Below are positions 25,021 through 34,066 of a stretch of DNA of 43,168 bases, piece after piece. The translations under genes were made by a program, and so were the position numbers. The notes under the pieces are model-generated. The model searched no databases, was not told where the DNA came from, and saw nothing but the letters and a program-made list of their open reading frames with translations. Source of the DNA: an uncultured Desulfomonile sp. (GTDB lineage Bacteria; Desulfobacterota; Desulfomonilia; Desulfomonilales; Desulfomonilaceae); assembly GCA_903896745.1 (NCBI GenBank), contig CAITZA010000156.1:1-43168 (forward strand), written 5' to 3'. Numbering within the stretch: position 1 is the stretch's first letter; the number at the start of each line of letters is the position of its first letter.

Positions 25021-26028
25021 ATGAAAATCTGGATATCAATCACTGAGAGCCGTGGAGCCAGAGCGTTAGTCTTTTCAGCGACATTTTTTTTTATCATCTT
25101 GGATTTAATAGTTATAAGGCCTGGGATATCTTGGGGAAGACCGGTGTTGGAGCACAGGCCTTACTACACCTTGCCTTCGGATATTAAAAAGAGTGATTTT
25201 CTTTTTGCCGGGTCACGGATTCCGCTGGAGAGGCATGATGTAGCAGAAAGAATAGAGGAACAGATAAATTACCTGCTCATGGACCGGCGCGCGGCCATCC
25301 TGGAGATCCTTGAACGTTTATCAATTTATGGTCCGATGATTGGGGCAACGCTTGTTGAAGAAAAAATTCCCAGGGATCTGATTTATCTTTCAGCTAGCCT
25401 TAGTGAATTGAGCCCCACTTCCCGTACAAAATCAGGAGGTTATGGGTGGTGGAATTTAGGATCTACTAAGGCGAACAATCAGGCGTGGAATGTTTCGAAT
25501 GAATGGGATGACCGCAGAGACCCTGTGGTTTCAACTAAATTGGCAGCCGGCATGTTTAACCAGATACGCAACAAAAACCCAAAATTCGACTGGTTGTTGT
25601 CAATAGCTTCATTTGTTGATGGCGCTGACAAGATAGATTCGATAATGAAAAAGAACCCTGGCTTTAACTACTGGGATGTTGTGACGCCGCCTTTTTCTGA
25701 GTCGTTGTTACCTAGAATCGTTGCGTTAAAAATCATTAGCGAAAACAGGAAATATTTTGGAGTGGAGGTCACTGAAGCACATCCACTGACATTTGATTTA
25801 ATAGATAAGATCAGACTCAACAAGGAGTTATCCTTGCGAACCATATCGCAATGGGTAGGCGCCACGCCCAGAGCTCTTTGGGAACTAAATCCGGGCGTAG
25901 ATCCTGGGTTCGGAGCGTTTGCAACATCCGAAAAGCGAAACGGCGGCCCTTTATTCCTAAGGACACCCAAAGGATACGGACAGAAGATCAAAAATCTGCT
26001 GGATTCTGAGGGTTATACAAGAAACTGA
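25021..26028 (+). CDS. Diverged MltD-type lytic transglycosylase
   Basis: 335 residues with an N-terminal hydrophobic stretch (about 15-35, signal or anchor). The region 108-210 aligns by eye with the MltD/SLT transglycosylase fold: KIPRDLIYLSASLSELSPTS carries the putative catalytic glutamate E129; GYGWWNL stands where GLWQF normally is; DDRRDPVVST is the DxRxDP..ST signature; and LLSIASFVDGADKI replaces the usual AAYNAG-type motif. A further region ending in TISQWVGATPRALWELNPG (about 270-295) looks like a LysM remnant. So the fold and catalytic acid appear kept, but the glycan-binding motifs are changed; activity is uncertain. No ribosome site precedes the ATG, so the start may be elsewhere. 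Confidence 0.65.
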   Translation: MKIWISITESRGARALVFSATFFFIILDLIVIRPGISWGRPVLEHRPYYTLPSDIKKSDFLFAGSRIPLERHDVAERIEEQINYLLMDRRAAILEILERLSIYGPMIGATLVEEKIPRDLIYLSASLSELSPTSRTKSGGYGWWNLGSTKANNQAWNVSNEWDDRRDPVVSTKLAAGMFNQIRNKNPKFDWLLSIASFVDGADKIDSIMKKNPGFNYWDVVTPPFSESLLPRIVALKIISENRKYFGVEVTEAHPLTFDLIDKIRLNKELSLRTISQWVGATPRALWELNPGVDPGFGAFATSEKRNGGPLFLRTPKGYGQKIKNLLDSEGYTRN

Positions 26029-26148
26029 GCTTATTTCTTTTCAGTTATAGTGAAACTTAAACAAGACGTTATACCAAAAAAGTGGCGAGCGTTCATTGTT
26101 CACGGCTTTTTATTTAAGATCAACACAGGGTGAGTCAAAGATTTCTTC

Positions 26149-28803
26149 ATGAAAAGTTTATTGGAAAAGTATCTAAAGGTTTATCCTCATGAATACAAAA
26201 AATTCGTTTGGATATCCGGTATCTTCTTTGTATCCGCTTTAGGGTTGGCCTTTTTCAGAAACTATGTCGATGCGGCATTTCTAAAGAGATATGGCCCTGA
26301 GTACATCCCATACATGTTGGTGATTAACGCTCTGTTGACTTTTGCGGTATTTGGCGTCGCCAATCGTATTGGGAAAAGGTTTCTGGATTACTCCATATTG
26401 TCATGGTTCATGATTTTTTATGGTGTTTCCAGTGTTGTACTTTTTTTTATGATCAAGGAAGATTTTTCCATTGCCTACCCCATCCTATACCAGCTTCTAT
26501 ACCTGCTCGATTCAATTATGCTTGTATACCTCTGGAATGTGGCAGGAGATTTGTTTGACGCCAGACAAGGCAAACGCATTTTTCCGTTTGTTACCGCTTT
26601 TCAGGTTCTTGCTACAACGATCGGAAGCTTTGGCACCAAACCGTTTACAATGTTTTTTGGTGAAGATCAGACTCTTATACTGTTTGCCATCACTTGTTCG
26701 GGTGTAGGGCTGTACACTATTTCGTCCGGTTCCGGATTTTTTGGGCCTAAGAAAGCTGTCACGGGCAGCGCCAAGAGTAGCTCGATAGGCATCACGGAGG
26801 TTCCGGGGCTTATATCAAAATACCCCATTATCAGGTACTTGATCATTACAGGACTCACTCCAAACATCTTGTTGCCAATATTCTTTTATCAGTTTAGTGA
26901 GATTGCGAATGCGACTTTCCATTCTGAGCAGGCGCTAATTTCGTTTTTGAGTATCTTTAGAGGATGCACAACATTAATTTCCTTTTTCCTTTTGTTTTTC
27001 ATGGGACGAATTTATCAAACAATCGGTCTAACCAATTCTGCCCTGATACAACCTCTTAATTTTACTTTTCTTTTTGCCGGCCTCCTAGGATTCTTCAACA
27101 TATTTGTTGCGGCCTATGGACAGTTTTCGACCATATTGATCCAGCGGGCAGTGGCAGGCCCTGTAAACAAGATATTTTACAATATCATACCTTCGGAACT
27201 GCAGACCTGGAGTCGAACCTTTGTCAGGGGAACTGTCCTGAAGGTCGGTATGCTCTCTGGATCCCTTATAATGATATTCCTGAAGCCAATATTGAGCGCA
27301 CGATATTTCTCAGCCGTAGCGTTGGCTTTGGCCGCTCATTGGCTTTATGAGACACTGATTTTCAGAAAACATTATAAACGGACCTTGAAACAAGTAATAG
27401 TTGAGCGCGAAATTGATTTTGACCAGATCGAATCCGTCAGAGCTCTGGATAGCGGTTCAGGAACTGCTCAGTATGGGTCTGCTGAAGTAGAGGACAGACT
27501 GGACAAGTCAGAGGCTTTGATTACGATAGAGGCCCCCCGAATAGACCCCGATGTTGCTCTGGCGCTCCTGGATGATACAAACCCGCTCACCAGAGCTGAC
27601 GCCGCCGCGTCATGCACCGGAACAAGAGACATGAGAGCGGTCAACAAACTGATCAGACTTCTGGGCGATGAGGATGATGAAGTCAGAAAAGCGGCCATGG
27701 AAGCCTTGATGTGTTACGGGGAGGAGATATTACCATTTCTCGAGGTTTCACTGATCGAAAGCAAAACCAGATCAAAACATGCCATACTTGAGGTCATAAG
27801 ACTATCCGGCCTGAAGAATTTTGAAATGATTCCGTTTCTGGGTAAGGAACTGGCGCTGGCCTATTCCAATCTTGTTGCCATTCATGCATTAAATTCGATG
27901 CCGGAAACCCCCGCGGTTGCAATGTTGAAAAAATATCTGGAAGAAGACAATGATGAAACAGTAAGCCTGATTTTTTACGCTTTGTGGGTTTCTCACGCTG
28001 ACATGAGGCTTATGTATCAGGCGCTTCAGACTGAAACCGCATCTCTTGCCATAGAGCTGGTCGAAAACTCGGTGCAACGAGAGATCGTGCCATTTTTGAT
28101 ACCGTTAATTGAAGAACTGCCTCTGGTCGAAAAAATCGAGAGGGGCCGCAAGCTCTTTCCTCTGATCCGAAAGGAAACACATCAACGGGTTCTAACTTTC
28201 CTTGCCAGTTCTGAAGATCCTGTCAAAAGATTTATTGCCATCATTGTCATTGCTGAAACGTTTCCGGAAAAATCTTTCATACCTGTTTTGGAATCCCAGT
28301 TGAACGACGATTCAGATGAAGTTCGTGAAGCAGCGGCTTATGCGTTAAAACGCGTAAATAATGAGGTTGCCAATATGCCAGAAATAGTTGACAAAATTAA
28401 TAATCTCAAAACATTCAGCATATTTGAAGGAATGGGGGTTAGAGAACTGCATGCCATTGCTTCTGTTGTAAATGTGGAAACTTTTTCACCGGGAGATGTC
28501 CTTATCAGGGAACAGGAAGAAAACTCGTCCATTTACCTCATAGTAAGTGGGGACATCACAATATACAAAGGATATGGCACACCTGAGCAGATCGAGAAAA
28601 TAACAATAGGAGCCGGGTCTTTCATGGGAGAGTTGAGCCTGTTCACGAGGATGGCGCCTAACGCCACGTGTGTGGCCGCCACCCAGACGGTAGCCTATGT
28701 GTTAAGGCACCAGCAATTCCAGGGCATAATGAGAATCTATCCCCAGATCGGCATCAATCTGTGCCGGTTCTTTACCGTGAAGTTGCGCCAGACTTCTTAT
28801 TAA
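26149..28803 (+). CDS. Transporter-HEAT-cNMP fusion protein (NTT/MFS-like)
   Basis: 884 residues. The first about 410 are a polytopic membrane domain with about 11-12 helices, beginning with KFVWISGIFFVSALGLAFFRNYVDAAFLKRYG, and it resembles the ADP/ATP translocase (NTT) or MFS-type domain found in such fusions. Residues about 430-720 are HEAT-like alpha repeats (LALLDDTNPLTRADAAASC, AVNKLIRLLGDEDDEVRKAAMEALM). Residues about 735-870 are a cyclic-nucleotide-binding domain (IFEGMGVRELHAIASVVNVETF, GDVLIREQEENSSIYLIVSGDITIYK, GSFMGELSLFTRMAPNATCVA), including the GELSL...APNATC phosphate-binding cassette without the usual arginine. A cytoplasmic sensor thus may gate a nucleotide or other transporter. 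No ribosome site is evident. Substrate unknown. Confidence 0.8.
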   Translation: MKSLLEKYLKVYPHEYKKFVWISGIFFVSALGLAFFRNYVDAAFLKRYGPEYIPYMLVINALLTFAVFGVANRIGKRFLDYSILSWFMIFYGVSSVVLFFMIKEDFSIAYPILYQLLYLLDSIMLVYLWNVAGDLFDARQGKRIFPFVTAFQVLATTIGSFGTKPFTMFFGEDQTLILFAITCSGVGLYTISSGSGFFGPKKAVTGSAKSSSIGITEVPGLISKYPIIRYLIITGLTPNILLPIFFYQFSEIANATFHSEQALISFLSIFRGCTTLISFFLLFFMGRIYQTIGLTNSALIQPLNFTFLFAGLLGFFNIFVAAYGQFSTILIQRAVAGPVNKIFYNIIPSELQTWSRTFVRGTVLKVGMLSGSLIMIFLKPILSARYFSAVALALAAHWLYETLIFRKHYKRTLKQVIVEREIDFDQIESVRALDSGSGTAQYGSAEVEDRLDKSEALITIEAPRIDPDVALALLDDTNPLTRADAAASCTGTRDMRAVNKLIRLLGDEDDEVRKAAMEALMCYGEEILPFLEVSLIESKTRSKHAILEVIRLSGLKNFEMIPFLGKELALAYSNLVAIHALNSMPETPAVAMLKKYLEEDNDETVSLIFYALWVSHADMRLMYQALQTETASLAIELVENSVQREIVPFLIPLIEELPLVEKIERGRKLFPLIRKETHQRVLTFLASSEDPVKRFIAIIVIAETFPEKSFIPVLESQLNDDSDEVREAAAYALKRVNNEVANMPEIVDKINNLKTFSIFEGMGVRELHAIASVVNVETFSPGDVLIREQEENSSIYLIVSGDITIYKGYGTPEQIEKITIGAGSFMGELSLFTRMAPNATCVAATQTVAYVLRHQQFQGIMRIYPQIGINLCRFFTVKLRQTSY

Positions 28804-28810
28804 TCATGCG

Positions 28811-28860
28811 ACAAAGCTTCAGGCTGGTCAGACCTCGATCTTGCAGTCTGACAGCTTTGT
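28811..28860. terminator. Long bipartite stem between convergent genes
   Basis: ACAAAGCT (28811-28818) pairs with AGCTTTGT (28853-28860) and GTCAGAC (28827-28833) pairs with GTCTGAC (28846-28852), with an 8-base bulge. It begins just after the stop codon of the transporter fusion and overlaps the last codons of the CoA-ligase-like gene on the other strand. No long T-run, so it may be a 3'-stabilising structure or a weak bidirectional terminator. Confidence 0.4.
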
Positions 28861-30561
28861 TATATCTCCACTCGGTAAACCTAAATCCAACGCCGTCAAG
28901 ACCCTGCGCAAAAGGGCGCCAGAGCCTGATTTTGGCAAACAGTCTACAAATTCAATTTCGTGTAGGGGAATTTCCTGGCTGATTGATGTTTTCACCAACC
29001 TTACCAGTGAGTCAGATAATTCATCTGAAATGGGGGCTCCGTTCTTCAGGGTAATATAGGCCTTGAAAACCAGGTCGGTAATTGTGTTCTTCTTGAGAAT
29101 GACAGCTACTTCATCTACTGACGCATGTTTACGAATTACATTTTCGATCAGATACGGCCCAACATACTTGCATCCGATTCTTAGCAAATCGTCAAGTCTT
29201 CCGTGATGGTAATAATAACCATCCTCATCCTTGATAGCCAGGTCTCCCGTCAGAAACCACCCATCCCTGTAATAAGCATTTGTTCTAGCCTCATTGCCCC
29301 ATATCCCCAGCATCATCGATGGCCACCCGACTCGAAACGCCAATTCTCCTAATGTGATTATCGGAAGCTCTTCACCCTTTTCATCGATTATGCAAGCCTG
29401 AACACCAGGAAACGGCTTGCCCATGGAGCCCAGTTTTATCTGCTCTGAAGGATAATTTGCCATACAAATCATTCCGGCTTCCGTCATCACCAAGGAATCG
29501 TGAGGGCCAACTTTTAATTTATCCCGGACCCAGTAAAACAACTCCGGGGCAAGGTTTTTTCCCGCGGACACGATGTGCGAGAGTTTTGAAAAATCGTATC
29601 CCGCAACCAAATCATCGCCCTCCTGCATAAGTTTTTCGAGGTTGAGCGGGTTGGTAAACCACACGGAAATCGCTCGACGCTCCAACGTCAGATAGCAGGC
29701 CGATGCAGAAAACGGGATTCCAAGCATTACCGATGTGGCTCCACATAACCACGGAGCAAAGCACCCGTATACTACGCCGACCATGCTGGAGAGATCAGCG
29801 TCCGACCACAATATTGAATCAAGATTGAGGTCAAGAACATACTTTGCCGTGGCATACACCCCCAGCATTGTTTTGTGAGAATGCGTTACGCCTTTGGGGC
29901 CTGAGGTAGATCCTGAAATATAAACTATGAATAAAGGCGTATCAGGATCGAATAGCGCTGTCTCAAATTCCGGTTCATGATGACATATCTGATCATTGAC
30001 CAGGATTTCGTTCTTAAAAAAGCCGGTCAGCCTTGATCCGGCAATTAAAGCGAGCTCAATATTGGTGTAGGAAAGGCCTGCCAAAACTGGGGCCTTTGCG
30101 TGATCAGTAAGTACTGCCTTAGGTTTGGAATCATGAAGTATGTAATCCATGGCATCGACGCCGAGGGACTCGTCAATTATGGAGAATATTACGCCGATTC
30201 TTGCGCAGGCCAGCATCGTGATATACAACTCGGGACATGCTGCCAAAAGGATGACAAGACGATCACCTTTTGCCAATCCATTTGCCACCATGAGATTAGC
30301 CATCTGGCACGAATATTCCTTGAGGTTCAGGTAGGTATATGTGTCGTCCTCACCAGCTCCGGCAAAAATCAATCCTGTTTTATTCGAAACCTGATCATTA
30401 TCCAACCATTTGTCTATGGACTCAGAAACGATGTTCGTACGACCAGTTTTAATGGATTGAAAATATTCTTCGAGCTGCGCCCACGAAAAATTTCGGCAGG
30501 TTTCGTAATAGGACCTAAGATTAGCCGAAGGATTCTGAGGTTTAATTCTTGCGCGTATCAT
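28828..30561 (-). CDS. Acyl-CoA ligase homologue lacking the catalytic C-terminal lysine
   Basis: 577 residues from the ATG at 30561 (a TTG at 30627 would add 22; neither has a good ribosome site). It belongs to the AMP-forming acyl-CoA ligases: phosphate loop YISGSTSGPKGV, VMTEAG, the ribose aspartate in GWFLTGDLAIKDEDG, hinge HGRLDDLLRIG. The last motif is LPKSGSGALLRR, where active members have LPKTxSGKIxRR; the lysine required for adenylate formation is alanine (A549; the codon is GCC, so more than one base change). All the other motifs look intact. It may therefore catalyse only the thioesterification half-reaction, depend on a partner or be a regulator. It is downstream of the AcuC-like deacetylase, which in other bacteria acts on this very lysine. 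Confidence 0.85.
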   Translation of the reverse strand: MIRARIKPQNPSANLRSYYETCRNFSWAQLEEYFQSIKTGRTNIVSESIDKWLDNDQVSNKTGLIFAGAGEDDTYTYLNLKEYSCQMANLMVANGLAKGDRLVILLAACPELYITMLACARIGVIFSIIDESLGVDAMDYILHDSKPKAVLTDHAKAPVLAGLSYTNIELALIAGSRLTGFFKNEILVNDQICHHEPEFETALFDPDTPLFIVYISGSTSGPKGVTHSHKTMLGVYATAKYVLDLNLDSILWSDADLSSMVGVVYGCFAPWLCGATSVMLGIPFSASACYLTLERRAISVWFTNPLNLEKLMQEGDDLVAGYDFSKLSHIVSAGKNLAPELFYWVRDKLKVGPHDSLVMTEAGMICMANYPSEQIKLGSMGKPFPGVQACIIDEKGEELPIITLGELAFRVGWPSMMLGIWGNEARTNAYYRDGWFLTGDLAIKDEDGYYYHHGRLDDLLRIGCKYVGPYLIENVIRKHASVDEVAVILKKNTITDLVFKAYITLKNGAPISDELSDSLVRLVKTSISQEIPLHEIEFVDCLPKSGSGALLRRVLTALDLGLPSGDITKLSDCKIEV

Positions 30562-30774
30562 GTCGGAACCATTTGTTTCGGTATCCAGGTCGTAACAATG
30601 ATATAGTTTGTTCCAGTTAGAGTACAATGTTGAGTTATTTTATATTGTAAAAAATTGTTGCTAACTTTCCTGTTAGGCTAAACGCCAATCGCGTTGTTTC
30701 GGGTCGTCTGTCAAATTTTGACCATCTCTCGCAATAGCCCTCAGTTTAGGGCTACCTAATGTCGTATGAACTTC

Positions 30775-31818
30775 TTACTTCACCCAGACGCCATATTTGC
30801 TATGAACACTTTTTAGTCTCTCTACAACATTCTCGGCCTTTTCCGTCCTTGTTGACGGGATTCGTTGTCGGCGTCCCTCAAAGGCAAGATTAGCGATAAC
30901 TTCCTTTACAGAAACTGCAAGAGCATAATTATCATATCCGCCTTCAAGCGAAAACAAAATTGGAGCGCTGTTTACAGAATCGCTTAACTGAAGAATGAGT
31001 TGGGTTAACCAGTAATAGGCTTTTTCGGTCAGCTTAGTACGCCCCAAAGGATCATTTTTATGGGCGTCAAAACCGGCTGCAACCAGAAAAAGCTGCGGCT
31101 TGAATTTTTTTACTATGGGGGTTAATGTGTCCCTGTAAATGTGAATAATATCTGTATCGTCCATCTCTTTTGGAACCGGAACATTGATGTTGTACCCTTT
31201 GCCTTCAAGGGCGCCGGTTTCTTCCCAATCTCCGGTGTTTGGATACCATCCAATGTAATGCGATGAAAAATACATTACCTTGTTATCGGAGTAAAAAAGG
31301 TCCTGGAGAGCATTCCCATGGTGGATATCCCAGTCTACTATCAGCACGCGTTCCAAGCCGTACTTCTCGACAGCATATTTTGCTGCCACACCGAGATTAT
31401 TGAAAATGCAGAACCCACCTGCGCGGTGAGTTAGGGCATGATGGCCCGGGGGTCTTCCCAAGCAAAAGCATGTTCTCACATGCTCTGAAAACAGGGCGTC
31501 AATTCCCTGGATACATCCTCCCACCGCAAGCCAAGCCGACAAATATGATTTTGAACTCACGAAAGTATCTGAGGCAAGAGTAGTGAAATCCTTTTCGGCC
31601 GTGGACAAAATTAGTTTGACGTAACCCGGGGTATGTACTAGCTCCAGTTGTTCGAGTGTCGCAGGTTTTGGCTCCATATAAACCAATCGGTCCGCAAAAT
31701 CCTTATCCAGCATCCGATACACGCTACGCAGTCGGTTAGGACTTTCGGGATGAATTAAACCGGGTTTGTGCTCAAGATACCTTGCGTCTCGAACCACCCC
31801 TACTCTAAAAGCCAACAT
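30775..31818 (-). CDS. acuC: AcuC-type histone-deacetylase-fold lysine deacylase
   Basis: 347 residues, zinc-dependent class I HDAC fold. Catalytic residues are visible: RPPGHHA (H126, H127), zinc ligands D164 and H166 in VDWDIHHGN and D251 in AAGFDAH, and the catalytic tyrosine Y295 in LEGGYDN. The start is MLAFRVGVVRDARYLEHKPG; GAGG is close upstream. In Bacillus, AcuC deacetylates and so activates acetyl-CoA synthetase. Here it lies between acetyl-CoA synthetase (289 bp upstream) and the unusual CoA ligase, which supports that role. No AcuA-type acetyltransferase gene is in the window. Confidence 0.9.
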   Translation of the reverse strand: MLAFRVGVVRDARYLEHKPGLIHPESPNRLRSVYRMLDKDFADRLVYMEPKPATLEQLELVHTPGYVKLILSTAEKDFTTLASDTFVSSKSYLSAWLAVGGCIQGIDALFSEHVRTCFCLGRPPGHHALTHRAGGFCIFNNLGVAAKYAVEKYGLERVLIVDWDIHHGNALQDLFYSDNKVMYFSSHYIGWYPNTGDWEETGALEGKGYNINVPVPKEMDDTDIIHIYRDTLTPIVKKFKPQLFLVAAGFDAHKNDPLGRTKLTEKAYYWLTQLILQLSDSVNSAPILFSLEGGYDNYALAVSVKEVIANLAFEGRRQRIPSTRTEKAENVVERLKSVHSKYGVWVK

Positions 31819-31971
31819 TCACCTCAATTTCTGTCAAAAACTCAGCTAAACAATAGAGGCCATTAATGATACTCTATCGTAAGGCGCCATATAGCGTCCC
31901 CATCAATTACAACAATCTGGTTGAGTAAATCAAGCTGTAGCAAAATTTACCTTAAATACAGGAGCAATCCC

Positions 31972-31986
31972 GCTATGTTCCATAGC
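31972..31986. promoter_or_regulatory. Palindrome upstream of acuC
   Basis: GCTATG-TTC-CATAGC, six-base arms, 154 bases upstream of the acuC start. It could be a regulator binding site. Confidence 0.3.
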
Positions 31987-32047
31987 CCGGTTGAAAATTC
32001 TCTTTTTGCCTCCATCATTTTCATGGATGATCATGCGCTTTGTGTTT

Positions 32048-32092
32048 GATGAGGCTCTCCGCAACACTCCAATGTTACTAAAGGGCCTCATC
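32048..32092 (-). terminator. Hairpin after acetyl-CoA synthetase gene
   Basis: Arms GATGAGGC/GCCTCATC (32048-32055 and 32085-32092), perfect over 8 bp, 29-base loop, within 20 bases of the acs stop codon. No T-run on the minus strand; it may only stabilise the mRNA end. Confidence 0.35.
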
Positions 32093-32107
32093 TCATTTCA
32101 TGCAAAT

Positions 32108-34066
32108 TTAGATTTTGACCCTGTCTTTAACCAGATTATCCATAACAGTCGGATCTGCGAGGGTCGATACATCTCCGAGTTCATCAACGTTTCCAGCGGC
32201 AATCTTCTTGAGTAATCTCCTCATGATCTTTCCGCTTCGCGTTTTAGGTAAGGCGTCTGCCCATTGAATTGCATCCGGAGTAGCGATAGGCCCAATCTGA
32301 GTCCTTACAAGCTGAACGAGTTCTTTCTTGAGGGCATCCGACTTTTCAACTCCGGTGTTAAGGGTTACAAAGGCATAAATTCCCTGACCCTTGATGTCGT
32401 GAGGGAATCCGACAACGGCGGCCTCAGCGACCTGAGGATGTAAGACCAGGGCGGACTCGACCTCGGCGGTTCCGAGTCTATGTCCTGAGACGTTCAAAAC
32501 GTCATCAATTCTACCGATGATCCAGTAGAAGCCATCCTCATCCTTTTTGGCGCCGTCACCGGTAAAATACAGGCCGGGAATTCTGCTGAAATAGGTTTCA
32601 ATAAAGCGGTCATGATCACCATAAACCGTCCGAGCCATACCGGGCCATGGGCGTTTGATAAAAAGCGCCCCCTCCTGATTAGGTATTTCGACTTCCTTGC
32701 CGGTGTCGGGATCAAGAATTACCGGCTCTACTCCAAAGAAAGGAAAGGAGCACGAGCCAGGTTTGATCGGACCAACTCCGGGAAGTGGTGTCATCATATG
32801 GCCCCCTGTTTCCGTCTGCCACCAGGTATCTACAATTGGCGCCCAATCGCGACCCACATAGTGGTGATACCAACGCCAAGCCTCGGGATTAATCGGCTCA
32901 CCCACAGTACCCAACAGTTTGAGGCATGACACATCATGCTTTTCGACGTATGCCCCACCCTCTTTGGCCAGCGACCTTATGACGGTGGGCGCTGTGTAGA
33001 ACTTGTCTACCTTGCGCTTGGCCACAATCTCCCAATAGCGGTCAAAGCTCGGATAAGTCGGGATTCCTTCAAAAAGAACGCTTGTAAAGCCATTGATAAG
33101 AGGCCCATATACGCTGTAACTATGACCGGTTATCCATCCGATATCAGCAGTACACCAAAAAGTTTCTTCGGGTTTCAGATCGAACGTGATTTTGCAGGTC
33201 AAGGCTGCAAAAAGCAGATAACCAGCCTGCGTATGGACCACTCCCTTTGGTTTGCCGGTACTACCGCTTGTATAAAGGATAAAAAGCGGATCTTCGGCAT
33301 CCATTGGCTCGGGTTCCACATAATCCGGCAGTGATGGATCAGCGATAGCCTCATGCCACCAAACTTCCTTGTTCGGATCTAACTGAAGATCAAGACCGCA
33401 CCTGTTGAATACGATCACTGTGGAAACATCAGGACATTGTTTCAAAGCGTCATCAACCGTTTTCTTCAACGCCAGGGGCTTACCTCCCCTAAACCCGCCG
33501 TCAACAGTGATAACAGTCTTTGCCCCGCAGTCCTGGACGCGGCTCGCGATAGACTCGGCGCTAAACCCTCCGAAAACAACACTGTGAATTGCGCCAATTC
33601 TCGCGCAGGCCAGCATGGCCACCGGCAATTCGACAATCATAGGCATGTAGATGATTACCCGATCACCTTTTTTGATTCCTTTTGCCTTGAGAACCGCCGC
33701 GAACTTGTTCACATCCCTGTAAAGTTCCAAGTATGTTACAGTCCTCGATTCCTTCGGATTGTCGCTCTCCCAGTAGTATGCGACTTTATTCTTCAACACA
33801 TCAACATGCTTGTCCAGACAGTTGTAGGATGCGTTGAGAACACCGCCCTTAAACCATTCGATAGTGGCCTTGTGGAAATCATAGTTGAGCACCGAGTCCC
33901 AGTCTTTTTGCCAGACAAGGTATTCCTTAGCCTTTTGGCCCCAGAAGGCATCGACATTGTCCAAGGACTCTTTATACAAAGCCTTGTACTCTTCAACGCC
34001 TTTTACATAGGCTACATCCTGGTACATTTCCAAATGAGAATCGTACCATTTCGGGGCATCATCCAT
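32108..34066 (-). CDS. acsA: Acetyl-CoA synthetase (AMP-forming)
   Basis: 652 residues, the usual Acs length. Motifs: phosphate loop YTSGSTGKPKG (265-275), DTWWQTETGG with the acetate-pocket tryptophan, GLYFTGDGAKKDEDGFYWI, the hinge GRIDDVLNVSGHR and LPKTRSGKIMRR with catalytic K613, the lysine that is reversibly acetylated in Salmonella and Bacillus. AAAGGAGGG precedes the ATG. It makes acetyl-CoA from acetate, ATP and CoA through acetyl-AMP. The deacetylase gene follows on the same strand, and two other activating enzymes, an exonuclease and an acetate permease stand nearby, as in other proteobacterial acs-actP clusters. Confidence 0.95.
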   Translation of the reverse strand: MDDAPKWYDSHLEMYQDVAYVKGVEEYKALYKESLDNVDAFWGQKAKEYLVWQKDWDSVLNYDFHKATIEWFKGGVLNASYNCLDKHVDVLKNKVAYYWESDNPKESRTVTYLELYRDVNKFAAVLKAKGIKKGDRVIIYMPMIVELPVAMLACARIGAIHSVVFGGFSAESIASRVQDCGAKTVITVDGGFRGGKPLALKKTVDDALKQCPDVSTVIVFNRCGLDLQLDPNKEVWWHEAIADPSLPDYVEPEPMDAEDPLFILYTSGSTGKPKGVVHTQAGYLLFAALTCKITFDLKPEETFWCTADIGWITGHSYSVYGPLINGFTSVLFEGIPTYPSFDRYWEIVAKRKVDKFYTAPTVIRSLAKEGGAYVEKHDVSCLKLLGTVGEPINPEAWRWYHHYVGRDWAPIVDTWWQTETGGHMMTPLPGVGPIKPGSCSFPFFGVEPVILDPDTGKEVEIPNQEGALFIKRPWPGMARTVYGDHDRFIETYFSRIPGLYFTGDGAKKDEDGFYWIIGRIDDVLNVSGHRLGTAEVESALVLHPQVAEAAVVGFPHDIKGQGIYAFVTLNTGVEKSDALKKELVQLVRTQIGPIATPDAIQWADALPKTRSGKIMRRLLKKIAAGNVDELGDVSTLADPTVMDNLVKDRVKI

